DNA of 64,000 nucleotides from SAR202 cluster bacterium (GCA_013204585.1 JABMNL010000038.1:21498-85497), one strand, 5' to 3'; shown: positions 10,059-19,262, numbered from the stretch's first letter. A program made the numbers and translations. Notes: generated from the letters alone by a model not told the origin.

Positions 10059-10673
10059 ATGACCGACATGCCCTCTACCTTGGTCACCGTTTGGTTCGAT
10101 TACACCTGACCCCATTCCCATATCGGGCTAGGAATGCTCGAAGAACTGGCGTCCACAGTGGACTTTGAAATCGACCGCCGACCATTTCTGCTGCGACCAG
10201 ATGCCGTTGAAGACGGCATTGGTTCTATGGATTCGTCTATGGATTCGCAGGAACGCGAGAGCAACGGACGCCGACCGCCCCTCTACCGACCCGGCGAGGG
10301 CTTGTCGGATACTGAACCAGCATCCAACCGGGCGCTTAGCACCCTACTCGTCCATGCGGCAACGGCCTACGCCAAAGAGAGCGGTCTAGACGGCCAGTTC
10401 TACCGGTCAGCCGCCAAAGAGTACTGGGAGCAAGGCACTGACCTTGGGCTTTTGTACACCATACGCAGAATCACCGTTTTGGCTGGGTTGGACTGGGGGG
10501 ACCTGTGGCCCAAGCTACAGTCCGGCAGCTACCACAACCTGGTACTGGCCCAACACGCCGAGGCCAAAGCTGCGGGAGTTACCCAGACGCCTTCGTTTCA
10601 GGTAAACGGAAGGCTGCACTCCGGGGCCATAACCAAGGATGAACTTCGCGCGGCGGTTCAAACGACCAGATAA
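10059..10673 (+). CDS. Candidate selenoprotein: DsbA/FrnE-like thioredoxin-fold oxidoreductase with in-frame TGA (10107..10109) at the active-site Cys position
   Basis: Translation through the TGA: MTDMPSTLVTVWFDYT-U-PHSHIGLGMLEELASTVDFEIDRRPFLLRPDAVEDG...; the first half restores beta1 plus the CxxC motif of DsbA/FrnE; cis-Pro motif GVTQTPSFQVNG retained downstream; CATTCC/GGAATG hairpin right after the TGA. Confidence 0.8.
10113..10136 (+). promoter_or_regulatory. Putative bSECIS hairpin
   Basis: CATTCC-(CATATCGGGCTA)-GGAATG, perfect 6-bp stem starting 4 nt after the TGA, 12-nt loop containing GGG. Confidence 0.6.
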
Positions 10674-10829
10674 CCCGTCGCATAAATCTAATAGGCAACT
10701 GGAACTGGTACCTGCCAAGCTGGCTGGAATGGCTGCCAAGGGTGGCACCGCAGGAGGGCAAACTCGCTCCGGTTGCGGTTGACGACTAATCAGCGCATCA
10801 GGGTCGTAACCGGGACGTACAACAAGTTG

Positions 10830-11663
10830 TCAGCCGCCGACGAACCTACGGCCAAAACCCACGGCTAACGCGGGGTTGCCGTCGAAGGTCAAACGGCCCT
10901 CTGCCAAGGCGATATAGACCTTGAGCCTCCCGTACATCACCAACACGTAGGTCTCGCCGTCGCATTGGAAAGTCACGTCCGGCTCTCGATTGCCTGCCGG
11001 TCCCACTTTGGCCCCTTCCGCCGTTATGACAATGTCCCGTCTGGTGGCAACAGGACCGTCAACAACAAAGCGGTGAGAGAGTGGTTTCGCTAGGGCCGGG
11101 TCAGGCCGAAATGCCCGGCGCACAGCCCGGTCTACAGTGTCGATGAGCACCGCAACGCTATCACAGGAAAGATGGTATTGGTCGTCCAGTACGGAACCAA
11201 TGTCCCAAGCGTGCATGGTCAGTTCGGCGATGCGCATGTCCAGCAGAGTGCGCACCGGCTCCGGGCCGGGAGGCCAATAGCACAAGGTGTCCCATTGCGT
11301 AGGGCCGACGTTATTGAAGACCGCCACGGTCTCATCCAGCCGTTCGCTGAGAACTTCGACGAGCCGTTCGCCGTGTTGCTTGCGAGTGGTATGGGCGCGA
11401 TCAAAAATGTTTTTGGCGAACTGGTCTTCGTCGTGAACGGCTACTGCGGGAGCCCCTTCGGGCGGCGATATGTCACCCTGCAGGCCCCTAGTCACCCGTA
11501 GCGCAAAGTCTTGGCCAACCAAGTGACCAACAACGTCCATCACCGACCAACCTTCACAGGCGCTGGGCTTTTGAAAATCATCGGGAGACAACGAGCCAAG
11601 GTAATTCTTGACCGCGGTAACCTCGTCGACCAAGACCTTGGCGCGAAATTCTGGCGTGTCCAT
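10830..11663 (-). CDS. DinB/maleylpyruvate isomerase (mycothiol-dependent) family protein
   Basis: VTAVKNYLGSLSPDDFQKPSACEGWSVMDVVGHLVG; MDMRIAELTMHAWDIG. Confidence 0.82.
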   Translation of the reverse strand: MDTPEFRAKVLVDEVTAVKNYLGSLSPDDFQKPSACEGWSVMDVVGHLVGQDFALRVTRGLQGDISPPEGAPAVAVHDEDQFAKNIFDRAHTTRKQHGERLVEVLSERLDETVAVFNNVGPTQWDTLCYWPPGPEPVRTLLDMRIAELTMHAWDIGSVLDDQYHLSCDSVAVLIDTVDRAVRRAFRPDPALAKPLSHRFVVDGPVATRRDIVITAEGAKVGPAGNREPDVTFQCDGETYVLVMYGRLKVYIALAEGRLTFDGNPALAVGFGRRFVGG

Positions 11664-11755
11664 CTAATTCATCCAAGGGTCAATATGGATGTTCTTGGTA
11701 GCCGCCCGCGTGACCATGAGGCTAACCGAAACCATCATACAGGAAGGAAACGAGC

Positions 11756-11791
11756 GAAAGAAAAAGCCTCTAGCTATCCTAGAGGCCCTTT
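11756..11791 (-). terminator. Rho-independent terminator of the SulP gene
   Basis: GCCTCTAGGATAGCTAGAGGC followed by TTTTTCTTTC on the minus strand. Confidence 0.75.
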
Positions 11792-13340
11792 AATGCCCCT
11801 CGCCAGACCCGCCCAACCCTGAACCTGCTACTCGTTGGCTTGAGCCAGCTTCGGCTTTGGGGTCTCTTACTCCGAGGATGTTGGCTTTTTCGAGCATGTC
11901 TTGGCAGTTGTCACTCAGGTGCAGGAGGTCGAGATGCTTCCCGGCGCGTTCGTAGCGGCGGGCGAGGTCTACGATGGCTTCCATGCCCGAATGGTCCCAG
12001 ACACGGGCATTCTGAAAGTCGATTACCACTTCGGCGGGGTCGAGTCTCGGGTTGAACAGCTCTTTGAAGGTGCTGACCGAAGCGAAACAGAGCTGCCCAT
12101 GTAGGTTGTAGACCTTCCGGTGGAGCGTGGTTCCGACGCCAGCATCAACGTAGATGTAGCGCGCGGTCTTCCAGGCGAATACCAGGGCGGAGACGATTAC
12201 TCCGGCCACCACGGCAATCGCCAGGTCGGTGGCCACGGTGATTCCCGCCACCAAAACCATTACCAACGCGTCGGAGCGCGGAACTTTCCGGATGATGCGC
12301 AGGCTGGTCCAGGAGATGGTACCCACCACGACCACAAACATCACGCCAACTAGAGCGGCGATGGGAATCTGTTCTATCAGAGACGACGCGAACAGGATGT
12401 AGAGCAGCAAGAATAGCGATGCCGCCAAACCTGATATTCGCAACCGAGCGCCAGACTTCATGTTAATCATGCTCTGGCCAATCATGGCGCAACCGCCCAT
12501 GCCGCCAAAGAACCCCGTTATCACGTTCGCCAAACCCTGGGCTGCACACTCACGGTTTTTCTGACCCTTGGTCTCGGTCATGCCGTCAATCAATGTCATG
12601 GTGAGCAGCGATTCAATCAGGCCGATGCCAGCCAATATGAACGCGTACGGCAGGATGATGCGCAGGGTCTCGAAGGTGTAAGGCACGTCCGGCACCCCGA
12701 ATATTGGCAGCCCACCGGCGATGCTCGAGATGTCGCCAACCGTGGTGGTGGGTATGCCTCCGAGAATCACCACTGCCGAGACAACTACTATCCCGGCCAG
12801 CGCGGCGGGAAACCGCTTGGTGAGCCTGGGCAGCAGAAATATCACGGCCATCGTTAGGGCGATCAAGCCGAGCATGATTCCCAGGTCAGGAATTGGCAGC
12901 CAGGTCTTGATTCCGTCCGCGCCTTCGATTTTGAAACTTTCTAGCTGGGCCAGGAAGATGACGATGGCCAGTCCGTTAACGAAGCCGAACATCACCGGGT
13001 AGGACACCATGCGAATTAGGTTGCCCAGTTTCAGCGCGCCAATCCCCATCTGGATGATTCCCATCAGAATCACGGTCATGAACAGATAGTCAACGCCGTA
13101 GTCTTTCACCAGCGTGACCATCACCACGGCCAACGCCCCGGTGGCGCCGGAAATCATGCCGGGCCGTCCGCCGGTTAGGGCGGTGACAAACCCAACAATG
13201 AACGCGGCGTACAGGCCGACCAATGGGTCGACTCCCGCGACGAAAGCGAAGGCGACGGCCTCTGGCACCAATGCCAGCGAAACAGTGAGTCCGGCCAAGA
13301 TTTCAATCCGAAATCTCGCCACTCGAGAAATTTCTTGCAT
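11790..13340 (-). CDS. SulP family inorganic anion transporter with STAS domain
   Basis: EILAGLTVSLALVPEAVAFAFVAGVDPLVGLYAAF; C-terminal STAS VVIDFQNARVWDHSGMEAI. Confidence 0.93.
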   Translation of the reverse strand: MQEISRVARFRIEILAGLTVSLALVPEAVAFAFVAGVDPLVGLYAAFIVGFVTALTGGRPGMISGATGALAVVMVTLVKDYGVDYLFMTVILMGIIQMGIGALKLGNLIRMVSYPVMFGFVNGLAIVIFLAQLESFKIEGADGIKTWLPIPDLGIMLGLIALTMAVIFLLPRLTKRFPAALAGIVVVSAVVILGGIPTTTVGDISSIAGGLPIFGVPDVPYTFETLRIILPYAFILAGIGLIESLLTMTLIDGMTETKGQKNRECAAQGLANVITGFFGGMGGCAMIGQSMINMKSGARLRISGLAASLFLLLYILFASSLIEQIPIAALVGVMFVVVVGTISWTSLRIIRKVPRSDALVMVLVAGITVATDLAIAVVAGVIVSALVFAWKTARYIYVDAGVGTTLHRKVYNLHGQLCFASVSTFKELFNPRLDPAEVVIDFQNARVWDHSGMEAIVDLARRYERAGKHLDLLHLSDNCQDMLEKANILGVRDPKAEAGSSQRVAGSGLGGSGEGH

Positions 13341-13861
13341 TAACAGTCCTGCAGGAAGTGACTAATCTACTAGCCGAAGAGGATGGCAGCACGGTCACGG
13401 AGCATCCGGAACCGCAACAGGCCTGTTAAAGCAGCCGTTGGGGACGTAATCAGCGCCGACCAGTAACTGGCCGAGACTAATCCGGGTGAAGCCGGTCTTG
13501 ACGTGGTTTGCGGACCTTAGTGGGGGAGAAGCGAATCCCCGACACTACAACAACGATTATCAAACGCAGAATGCGCTTAATCTTGGTGGCAGTGTTCGCG
13601 GGTTATCTAATCCGGTGAAGGCCAGATAGGCCGATGGGCGTATCTGGCAAATCTACCAAGGGTCTCTTCTTTAAATTGTCACTAAACAATTACTCAATTA
13701 CGAGCCAACGTTTGGCCGCCCGGCCAGGTAGACAGCTGCGAGAGCCGACTGGTCCAAGGCGTTAAAACCGCAGTTGCCATTAACGCTAATTTTAGCATAC
13801 GGCGAGTCCTAGTCTCGGGTTGCGGCCTGATTCTGGAGCGAGGTCGCCGTATAATTTTATT

Positions 13862-14311
13862 ATGTCCAAGAACGAGATTTACTATAATCTGGCGCTGCAA
13901 ACCTTCGACGTGCAGTTCCGCAAGTATTCCCAGGTCAGGTTGATGGCTGCTGGGCTTGTTGGCGTCACCACCACGCTAGTCGGTTTGGCTGCGGTAGCGA
14001 GCAGGGACTGGTCTGGGGTTTACCTGATGGTCGGGTTTCTAATGATTGTTGCCTGGTTCGTCTCGTTGGGCTTTTGCGTTGCGATTCTACACAAGGATAC
14101 GTGGACTGCAGTCCGTATCCCTGCGTTCAAAAAACAGCTAGAAGATAAAGATGACGATGAGATTGCCCTGGCCGCTGGTGATGCCGTCATGGCTGCACTA
14201 AAAATCAATGTGCCCAAGGCGCGTGGGCATGCGGAAAAACTCAGTATTGCGGTCTATTTCTTTGCTGCGCAGGGAGTAATTCTAGGGTTCACATTCTTTA
14301 GCTCTAACTGA
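13862..14311 (+). CDS. Hypothetical membrane protein (2-3 TM segments)
   Basis: ORF with hydrophobic segments; start MSKNEIYYNLALQTFDVQFRKY. Confidence 0.6.
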   Translation: MSKNEIYYNLALQTFDVQFRKYSQVRLMAAGLVGVTTTLVGLAAVASRDWSGVYLMVGFLMIVAWFVSLGFCVAILHKDTWTAVRIPAFKKQLEDKDDDEIALAAGDAVMAALKINVPKARGHAEKLSIAVYFFAAQGVILGFTFFSSN

Positions 14312-14367
14312 ATCTCGTGCCCCACTCGCCCATCCTAAATAACGTCCCCTGGGTGTTTAATCGGTGG

Positions 14368-15633
14368 TTAATCGCTAACGGGGTTTCCAGAAAGGACCAC
14401 GCCTTCTCGGCTTAGGATTTCCTGCATCTCGGACGGCAACGCCGTCAGCGCATTATTCGAAAGATACAGACGCTCAAGACTGGTTAAGTTAGCCATGGTT
14501 TCCGGGATTTCAGTTAAACGATTATTCGATATATAGAAGTCGAGTAGTTCGACCAAATTCCCTATCTCCATGGGCAACGACGTCAGCCGGTTATCGTTCA
14601 GATGGAACTCGTTCAGGTCCTTCAATTGGCCAATCTCCGGGGGCAACGACCGCAACCGGTTCTCGGCCAAGTCCAAGAAGATTAGGCCGGTCAAACTTCC
14701 GATATCGGCGGACAATTCCGCCAGACGATTGCTGCGCAGGTTTAGCTGGACCAAGCGGTTCAGACGGTGGAACCCGTCTGGCAATGCCACCAACTGGTTG
14801 CCTTCCATATACAGCCAGGTCAAGCCCGTCAAATTGCAAATCTGGGGTGGCAATTCCGACAGCTTGTTACCCTCCCCGTACAGACCTGTCAAACCTTCTA
14901 GATCGCCGATTTCACGGGGCAATTCCGTTAGTTCGTTGGCACCAAGGTATAACCAAGCCAGGCCCTTCAGGTTGCCAATCTCGGGAGGCAATGCGGTCAG
15001 CTTGTTGCCCTGCAAGTAAAGTTTGGTCAGGCCAGCCAGGCGACCAATGTCCGGCGGCACTTCCGTCAGCTCGTTCGAGTTCATATGCAGTTCGGTCAGA
15101 CCGCTCATGTTGCCGATGTTCGAGGGCAATGACTGTAGCTGATTATCTTGGAGGTAAAGCTCGGCCAAGGCGGTCAGGTTGCCTATCTCTGGTGGCAGTT
15201 CCGTTAGCTGGTTGCTGGCAAGGTAGAGCCAGGTGAGGCCGGTCAGATTGCCGATTTCGGGCGGCAGTTTCGTTAGCTGGTTGCTGCCCGCGTTCAACCG
15301 GGTTAGCTGGGTCAACGGGGCAATCGCAGCGGGCAATTCCGTCAGTTGGTTCTCCTGGAGGAACAACCGAGTCAGGTTGACCAGATTGCCAATCTCGGGA
15401 GGCAGCGCCGTCAACTGGTTCTCACGCAGGTTCAGCCTGGTCAGCCCGGTCAGGTTGCAGACCTCAGGCGGCACCTCGGTTAGGTGGTTGCCGGTCAGGT
15501 CAAGGTCGAGCAAGTTGACGAGGCCGCCAATCTCCGGCGGTAGGGACTCCAACCCTTGCCTTGAGAGGTCCAAAGTTGTGGCTTCATCGCTGAGCGCATC
15601 GGCGATGATTTCAGAAAGTTCGTCCTGGTTCAT
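14368..15633 (-). CDS. Leucine-rich-repeat protein
   Basis: Many 23-aa repeats of LPPEIGNLxxLTxLYLxxNxLTE. Confidence 0.95.
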   Translation of the reverse strand: MNQDELSEIIADALSDEATTLDLSRQGLESLPPEIGGLVNLLDLDLTGNHLTEVPPEVCNLTGLTRLNLRENQLTALPPEIGNLVNLTRLFLQENQLTELPAAIAPLTQLTRLNAGSNQLTKLPPEIGNLTGLTWLYLASNQLTELPPEIGNLTALAELYLQDNQLQSLPSNIGNMSGLTELHMNSNELTEVPPDIGRLAGLTKLYLQGNKLTALPPEIGNLKGLAWLYLGANELTELPREIGDLEGLTGLYGEGNKLSELPPQICNLTGLTWLYMEGNQLVALPDGFHRLNRLVQLNLRSNRLAELSADIGSLTGLIFLDLAENRLRSLPPEIGQLKDLNEFHLNDNRLTSLPMEIGNLVELLDFYISNNRLTEIPETMANLTSLERLYLSNNALTALPSEMQEILSREGVVLSGNPVSD

Positions 15634-15760
15634 AAAGAAATCCTACTATTAAAAAAGCGACCGGCCAACAAACGCTAGTGGCCCAACTATTTTCCCCAAA
15701 CAATAATTCAAGCTTGGAAAACCAGACCAATCTACAACAACAACAAGGCACAAGTATATA

Positions 15761-15795
15761 AAAAAGCCTCTTAATTATTTTTAAGAGGCTTTTTT
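15761..15795 (-). terminator. Terminator-like hairpin attached to tRNA-Glu remnant C
   Basis: AAAAAGCCTCTTAA..TTAAGAGGCTTTTT. Confidence 0.7.
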
Positions 15796-15800
15796 GATTC

Positions 15801-15850
15801 TGGTGGGGGTGGGGGCGATTTGCCCCCCTGATCTCCACCTTGAGAGGGCG
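15801..15850 (-). repeat. Degenerate 3'-half copy of tRNA-Glu (attachment-site remnant)
   Basis: tggtgggggtgggggcgatttgcccccctgatctccaccttgagagggcg, aligns with the intact tRNA-Glu at 19263..19311. Confidence 0.8.
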
Positions 15851-16132
15851 AGGCGAAGTTAATTGGGCCATGTTGTCAGGCACGATATGAGGTTATCTTG
15901 TCCACGGTCAAAAATCTGGTTCGTGCCTGAACTGCTACTTGATGTTATCTAATGTTGCAGCGCTTGGTTGCAAATTGGTTGCAAAAACTCCCCTGCACCT
16001 AAATACCGGAGATTCGTGATTTGCACCCCTTTTCGCAAACCCTAATTAATATCGTTGCCCTGTGTCATCAGGTATTAGTTAGTCCAATGTTAAGATGATA
16101 GCATTCGGTAAGGTTCTTTCCCAAAAGAGGGT

Positions 16133-17326
16133 GTGATTATGTGGCCTGGACCCACATTCCAAACATATTATCTTCACATTTCAACATCGGTCCGCGAATA
16201 CCTTGATAAGCAGGATCCGTCATATCTTCTGTCGGTAGACTTCGAAGAATACCTAGATTACCTAGAGTCTGAATTTATTTGGGATACTCAGGATTGGTAC
16301 ATAGATCAGCTAACGGCAGACCCTTACGTTACCAAAGAGCGGCGGTTGGGCCGTGGTGGTCGTCAGATTAACACCGAAGAACATCGAATCAGGCTGCGTA
16401 TTCCCCTTGGTCCGCACCCTCAGCGGAAAGACTACTTTAATTTTGGTCCTTCCACGACACGTGGGGCTCAGCCGGATTTTAAATTTGACGGCGACACATT
16501 GATCTTAGATGTTGAAGCGACCGAAGCAGCCGTTCAACGTGGTCAAGAGGACGTTAACTTCTGGCTCGGCAACCGGAATAAGGATATTGAGAAAGGTAAC
16601 AAGAATTTACGTGCTCAGATTAAGGGAGTATGGGAGGTAAAAAGGAAGCAGATCGACGAAGGGTTCGGGACGACGAATGAAGTTCTGAAAAATCTAAATC
16701 TGCCAATCCACCAAGACCCCAACGCCAAAGCAAAGCCGGTGGAAATCAAAAGGCGCGTACTGCGGACTGTCCTGGAGAAGCCCAGTAGTTCGACACGGTC
16801 CGAACAAACATTAAGCAGGGAAGATGTTATCGGGCTGATTGACTTTGTCGAACAGTATGTCAGGCAATTTGAAACATCACCCAAAGCCTATTCAGAAATG
16901 GGCGAAGAGCACTTGCGAGATATTCTTGCGGGGATGATTAACGCTAATTACCCAGGTAGTACTACCGGCGAGACTTTTAGCAAACTGGGAAAAACCGACA
17001 TTTCGTTTAAGGTGGACTCAGGCCACGTACTCATCTGTGAGTGTAAGTTCTGGACGGGAGCACACGCTTATGGAGAAGCGATAGACCAATTGTTTAGATA
17101 TTTGACGTGGCGTCAAAATTACGGTGTCTTGATTCACTTCTCGAAATTGAAAGAACTGACCAGAGCAATTTCAGAGGCTTCTCGAGGAATTTCTGAACAG
17201 GAGACTTATTCGGCTGGATCATTGTCCAACCAAGGCGAAACCCGGCTAACCAGCCGACATGTTCACCCCCAGGATTCCGAAAAGACCGTTGAAATCTTCC
17301 ACCTTTTTGTGGACCTGAGCTTTTAA
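16133..17326 (+). CDS. Putative PD-(D/E)XK nuclease/restriction-like protein
   Basis: C-terminal KLGKTDISFKVDSGHVLICECKFWTGAHAYGEAIDQLFRYLTWRQNYGVLIHFSK: D...ExK core typical of PD-(D/E)XK nucleases. Confidence 0.7.
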   Translation: MIMWPGPTFQTYYLHISTSVREYLDKQDPSYLLSVDFEEYLDYLESEFIWDTQDWYIDQLTADPYVTKERRLGRGGRQINTEEHRIRLRIPLGPHPQRKDYFNFGPSTTRGAQPDFKFDGDTLILDVEATEAAVQRGQEDVNFWLGNRNKDIEKGNKNLRAQIKGVWEVKRKQIDEGFGTTNEVLKNLNLPIHQDPNAKAKPVEIKRRVLRTVLEKPSSSTRSEQTLSREDVIGLIDFVEQYVRQFETSPKAYSEMGEEHLRDILAGMINANYPGSTTGETFSKLGKTDISFKVDSGHVLICECKFWTGAHAYGEAIDQLFRYLTWRQNYGVLIHFSKLKELTRAISEASRGISEQETYSAGSLSNQGETRLTSRHVHPQDSEKTVEIFHLFVDLSF

Positions 17327-17559
17327 TATCTACGGTCACACCGCAGTTTCGGAGGACAGCTAAACGAGCGAGTCTCGCTGATGCCCGGCTCCACGATTTG
17401 AGGCACACACATGCATCTTTGATGCTTCAGCAAGGGATCTACGTCAAAACCATCAGTACGAGATTAGGGCACTCGAGTGTTGCATTCACGATGGACACCT
17501 ATACTCATTTAATGCCGGGCATGCAGAAGCTGGCTATAGAAAAGAATGAGGATGGATGA
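17293..17559 (+). pseudogene. C-terminal remnant of a tyrosine recombinase/integrase
   Basis: Frame gives ...STVTPQFRRTAKRASLADARLHDLRHTHASLMLQQGIYVKTISTRLGHSSVAFTMDTYTHLMPGMQKLAIEKNEDG*: HxLRHTH, LGHSS and Tyr motifs; no N-terminal or catalytic-Arg1 region. Confidence 0.85.
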
Positions 17560-18005
17560 TGGAAGAGAAAGAAGCAGTGCGGCAAACCATGGCGTTAGTT
17601 TTCACAGCGCAGACCATAATAATCGCGTTAGGATTGACCTTACTGCGATCTGTATATTCCAATTTTGTGGATAGATGTCGCCAATTTAATTTGGATCCAA
17701 ATCTTCTTTTTTGGAAGACTTTCCCGAGGCCCTCGGCGCGTTCCTTTTGGATCATGTCGATTTTCTCGATTTGGACGCTTGCGGCTTCTGTTGTGGCGAG
17801 TACATGGGGCATCATGACAACTGCTGGCATAATCTTTAACATCGACCCCTCATCCTGGCTCGCTCTTTTGATAGCGGGCGGATTGACCATTCGCACTGCG
17901 GAAGTAACAGCATATTTCGGGGCTATGTTTTTCGCCATTGGATTGTTCTTGACAGGTTTATCAGTGTTCTTTATAACCGACAAATTGGACGATTCAATTG
18001 GGTGA
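17556..18005 (+). CDS. Hypothetical membrane protein
   Basis: Starts overlapping the integrase stop (ATGA); 3-4 TM segments. Confidence 0.55.
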   Translation: MMEEKEAVRQTMALVFTAQTIIIALGLTLLRSVYSNFVDRCRQFNLDPNLLFWKTFPRPSARSFWIMSIFSIWTLAASVVASTWGIMTTAGIIFNIDPSSWLALLIAGGLTIRTAEVTAYFGAMFFAIGLFLTGLSVFFITDKLDDSIG

Positions 18006-18110
18006 CCGGTTCTTTGCGCTGGTTCGCCTTCTTTAGTATTTCCTCGGCATCGGCAACCCTCTCCCTTCCATAAGACAGTTCCAAATGCTTGGTTGCAAGA
18101 CCTAAAATAT

Positions 18111-18142
18111 AAATCCTCCTAAATTTTCTCAGGAGGATTTTT
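18111..18142 (-). terminator. Terminator-like hairpin attached to tRNA-Glu remnant B
   Basis: AAATCCTCCT..AGGAGGATTT. Confidence 0.7.
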
Positions 18143-18153
18143 GTGCCTAAATT

Positions 18154-18201
18154 TGGTAGGACGTAGGGAATTTGGACTCCTGTACTCCCCCTTGAGAAGG
18201 C
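18154..18201 (-). repeat. Degenerate 3'-half copy of tRNA-Glu (attachment-site remnant)
   Basis: tggtaggacgtagggaatttggactcctgtactcccccttgagaaggc; about 40/48 identical to the intact tRNA-Glu 3' half. Confidence 0.85.
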
Positions 18202-18257
18202 AAACCTGCATTTCGGTTGTCTCGAATAAGTCTGCAATCTTAGGCTCCCTCATTAAG

Positions 18258-18950
18258 CTACCGCTGGACAATTTCTCCAATATCCGAGAGTTCGTCTAAC
18301 CCTACGATGGGGAACCCGTTCTGTTCGGCGGCGGCGTGGAGTTTTTCCCTGGCCGCTCCCCTGATATAGATACCCGAGTCGACCAACAAAAACGGCATCC
18401 CCAGTTGTACCGCCGCCTCCATGTCGTGGCTAGAATCGCCGACATAGACGGTGCGGTTAACCTGCCCGCCCAGCCGGTCGACAGTCTTGGTTAAGATTTC
18501 TGGGTCTGGCTTACCTTGAGTCACGTCATCGACGGTCAAAATAGCGTCGAAATAGGCATTGATGCTGTGATAGCCCAAAACACTATCAACAACTACGCGG
18601 GTGCTCATCGTGGCCACGGCCAGCCGGTACTTACCATCCTGCAACAAGGCCAGAAGCTCTTTGACCCCCGACAGCAGCACCACTTCGCTGGTGAGGTCCA
18701 ACTGTAGACTGCTCCGCAACTGGACGGCATCTTCCAGTAGCTGGCCAGCCTGGTCTGAACCCAGGTCTCGATCCAAGAAATGGTGCAACAACTTCCTGGC
18801 CCCGCCGCCAAACACCTCCCTTAGCTCGGCGGCCGTCACCTGGACGCCGAACCGGGACAACGCCTCGATGGTTGCGCCCAGCGCCGCCGGTTGACTGTCC
18901 ACCAATGTCCCGTCCAAGTCGAAAATGACTGTGTCGATGTTGTTGGTCAT
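18258..18950 (-). CDS. HAD-superfamily hydrolase (phosphoglycolate phosphatase-like)
   Basis: TVIFDLDGTLVDSQP, QGKPDPEI, YVGDSSHDMEAA. Confidence 0.92.
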   Translation of the reverse strand: MTNNIDTVIFDLDGTLVDSQPAALGATIEALSRFGVQVTAAELREVFGGGARKLLHHFLDRDLGSDQAGQLLEDAVQLRSSLQLDLTSEVVLLSGVKELLALLQDGKYRLAVATMSTRVVVDSVLGYHSINAYFDAILTVDDVTQGKPDPEILTKTVDRLGGQVNRTVYVGDSSHDMEAAVQLGMPFLLVDSGIYIRGAAREKLHAAAEQNGFPIVGLDELSDIGEIVQR

Positions 18951-19057
18951 TACTCTCCAAATTCACTGTTGGGCCAGTATATTGCCACCTGACCATGAAA
19001 TGGGGCGTTGCCTAAATAGTAACGAAAGAACCTAGTTTTAGGTTCAAACAGCCCTAT

Positions 19058-19152
19058 CCGCATGTCACCCTGAGCGTAGCGAAGGGTCTGCCTAGGTGGT
19101 GCTTGGAAGATTCTTTCCCGATACGCCGGGACTTCACTCCTCAGAATGACAG
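19058..19152. repeat. Dispersed intergenic repeat, copy 1
   Basis: ccgcatgtcaccctgagcgtagcgaagggtctgcc...tgcttggaagattctt...tcagaatgacag; inverted copy at 63917..63994. Confidence 0.8.
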
Positions 19153-19216
19153 CTTTACCGCACCCCCCCCACGTAGGGGTTACACGACCGTATTGTAGAG
19201 TCAGCAAAACGCAAAA

Positions 19217-19250
19217 GAAAAGACCCTTGGAGTTTACCAAGGGTCTTTTT
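19217..19250 (-). terminator. Terminator of tRNA-Glu
   Basis: AAGACCCTTGG..CCAAGGGTCTTTT downstream of the tRNA on the minus strand. Confidence 0.8.
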
Positions 19251-19262
19251 CGTGCCTAAGTT

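Noticed and set aside
10107-10109. TGA in the DsbA-like gene as a simple pseudogene nonsense mutation
   Set aside because: Placement exactly at the nucleophilic Cys, an immediate hairpin, otherwise intact frame, a second gene with the same pattern and a tRNA-Sec in the window make decay less likely, though not excluded.
14570-15652. + strand ORFs of 139-150 aa across the LRR gene
   Set aside because: Open because the antisense LRR repeat is periodic; translation is compositionally biased and has no motif.
15801-18201. tRNA-Glu-like sequences at 15801..15850 and 18154..18201 as functional tRNAs
   Set aside because: Only the 3' half (anticodon loop to CCA) is present, with mismatches; no 5' half.
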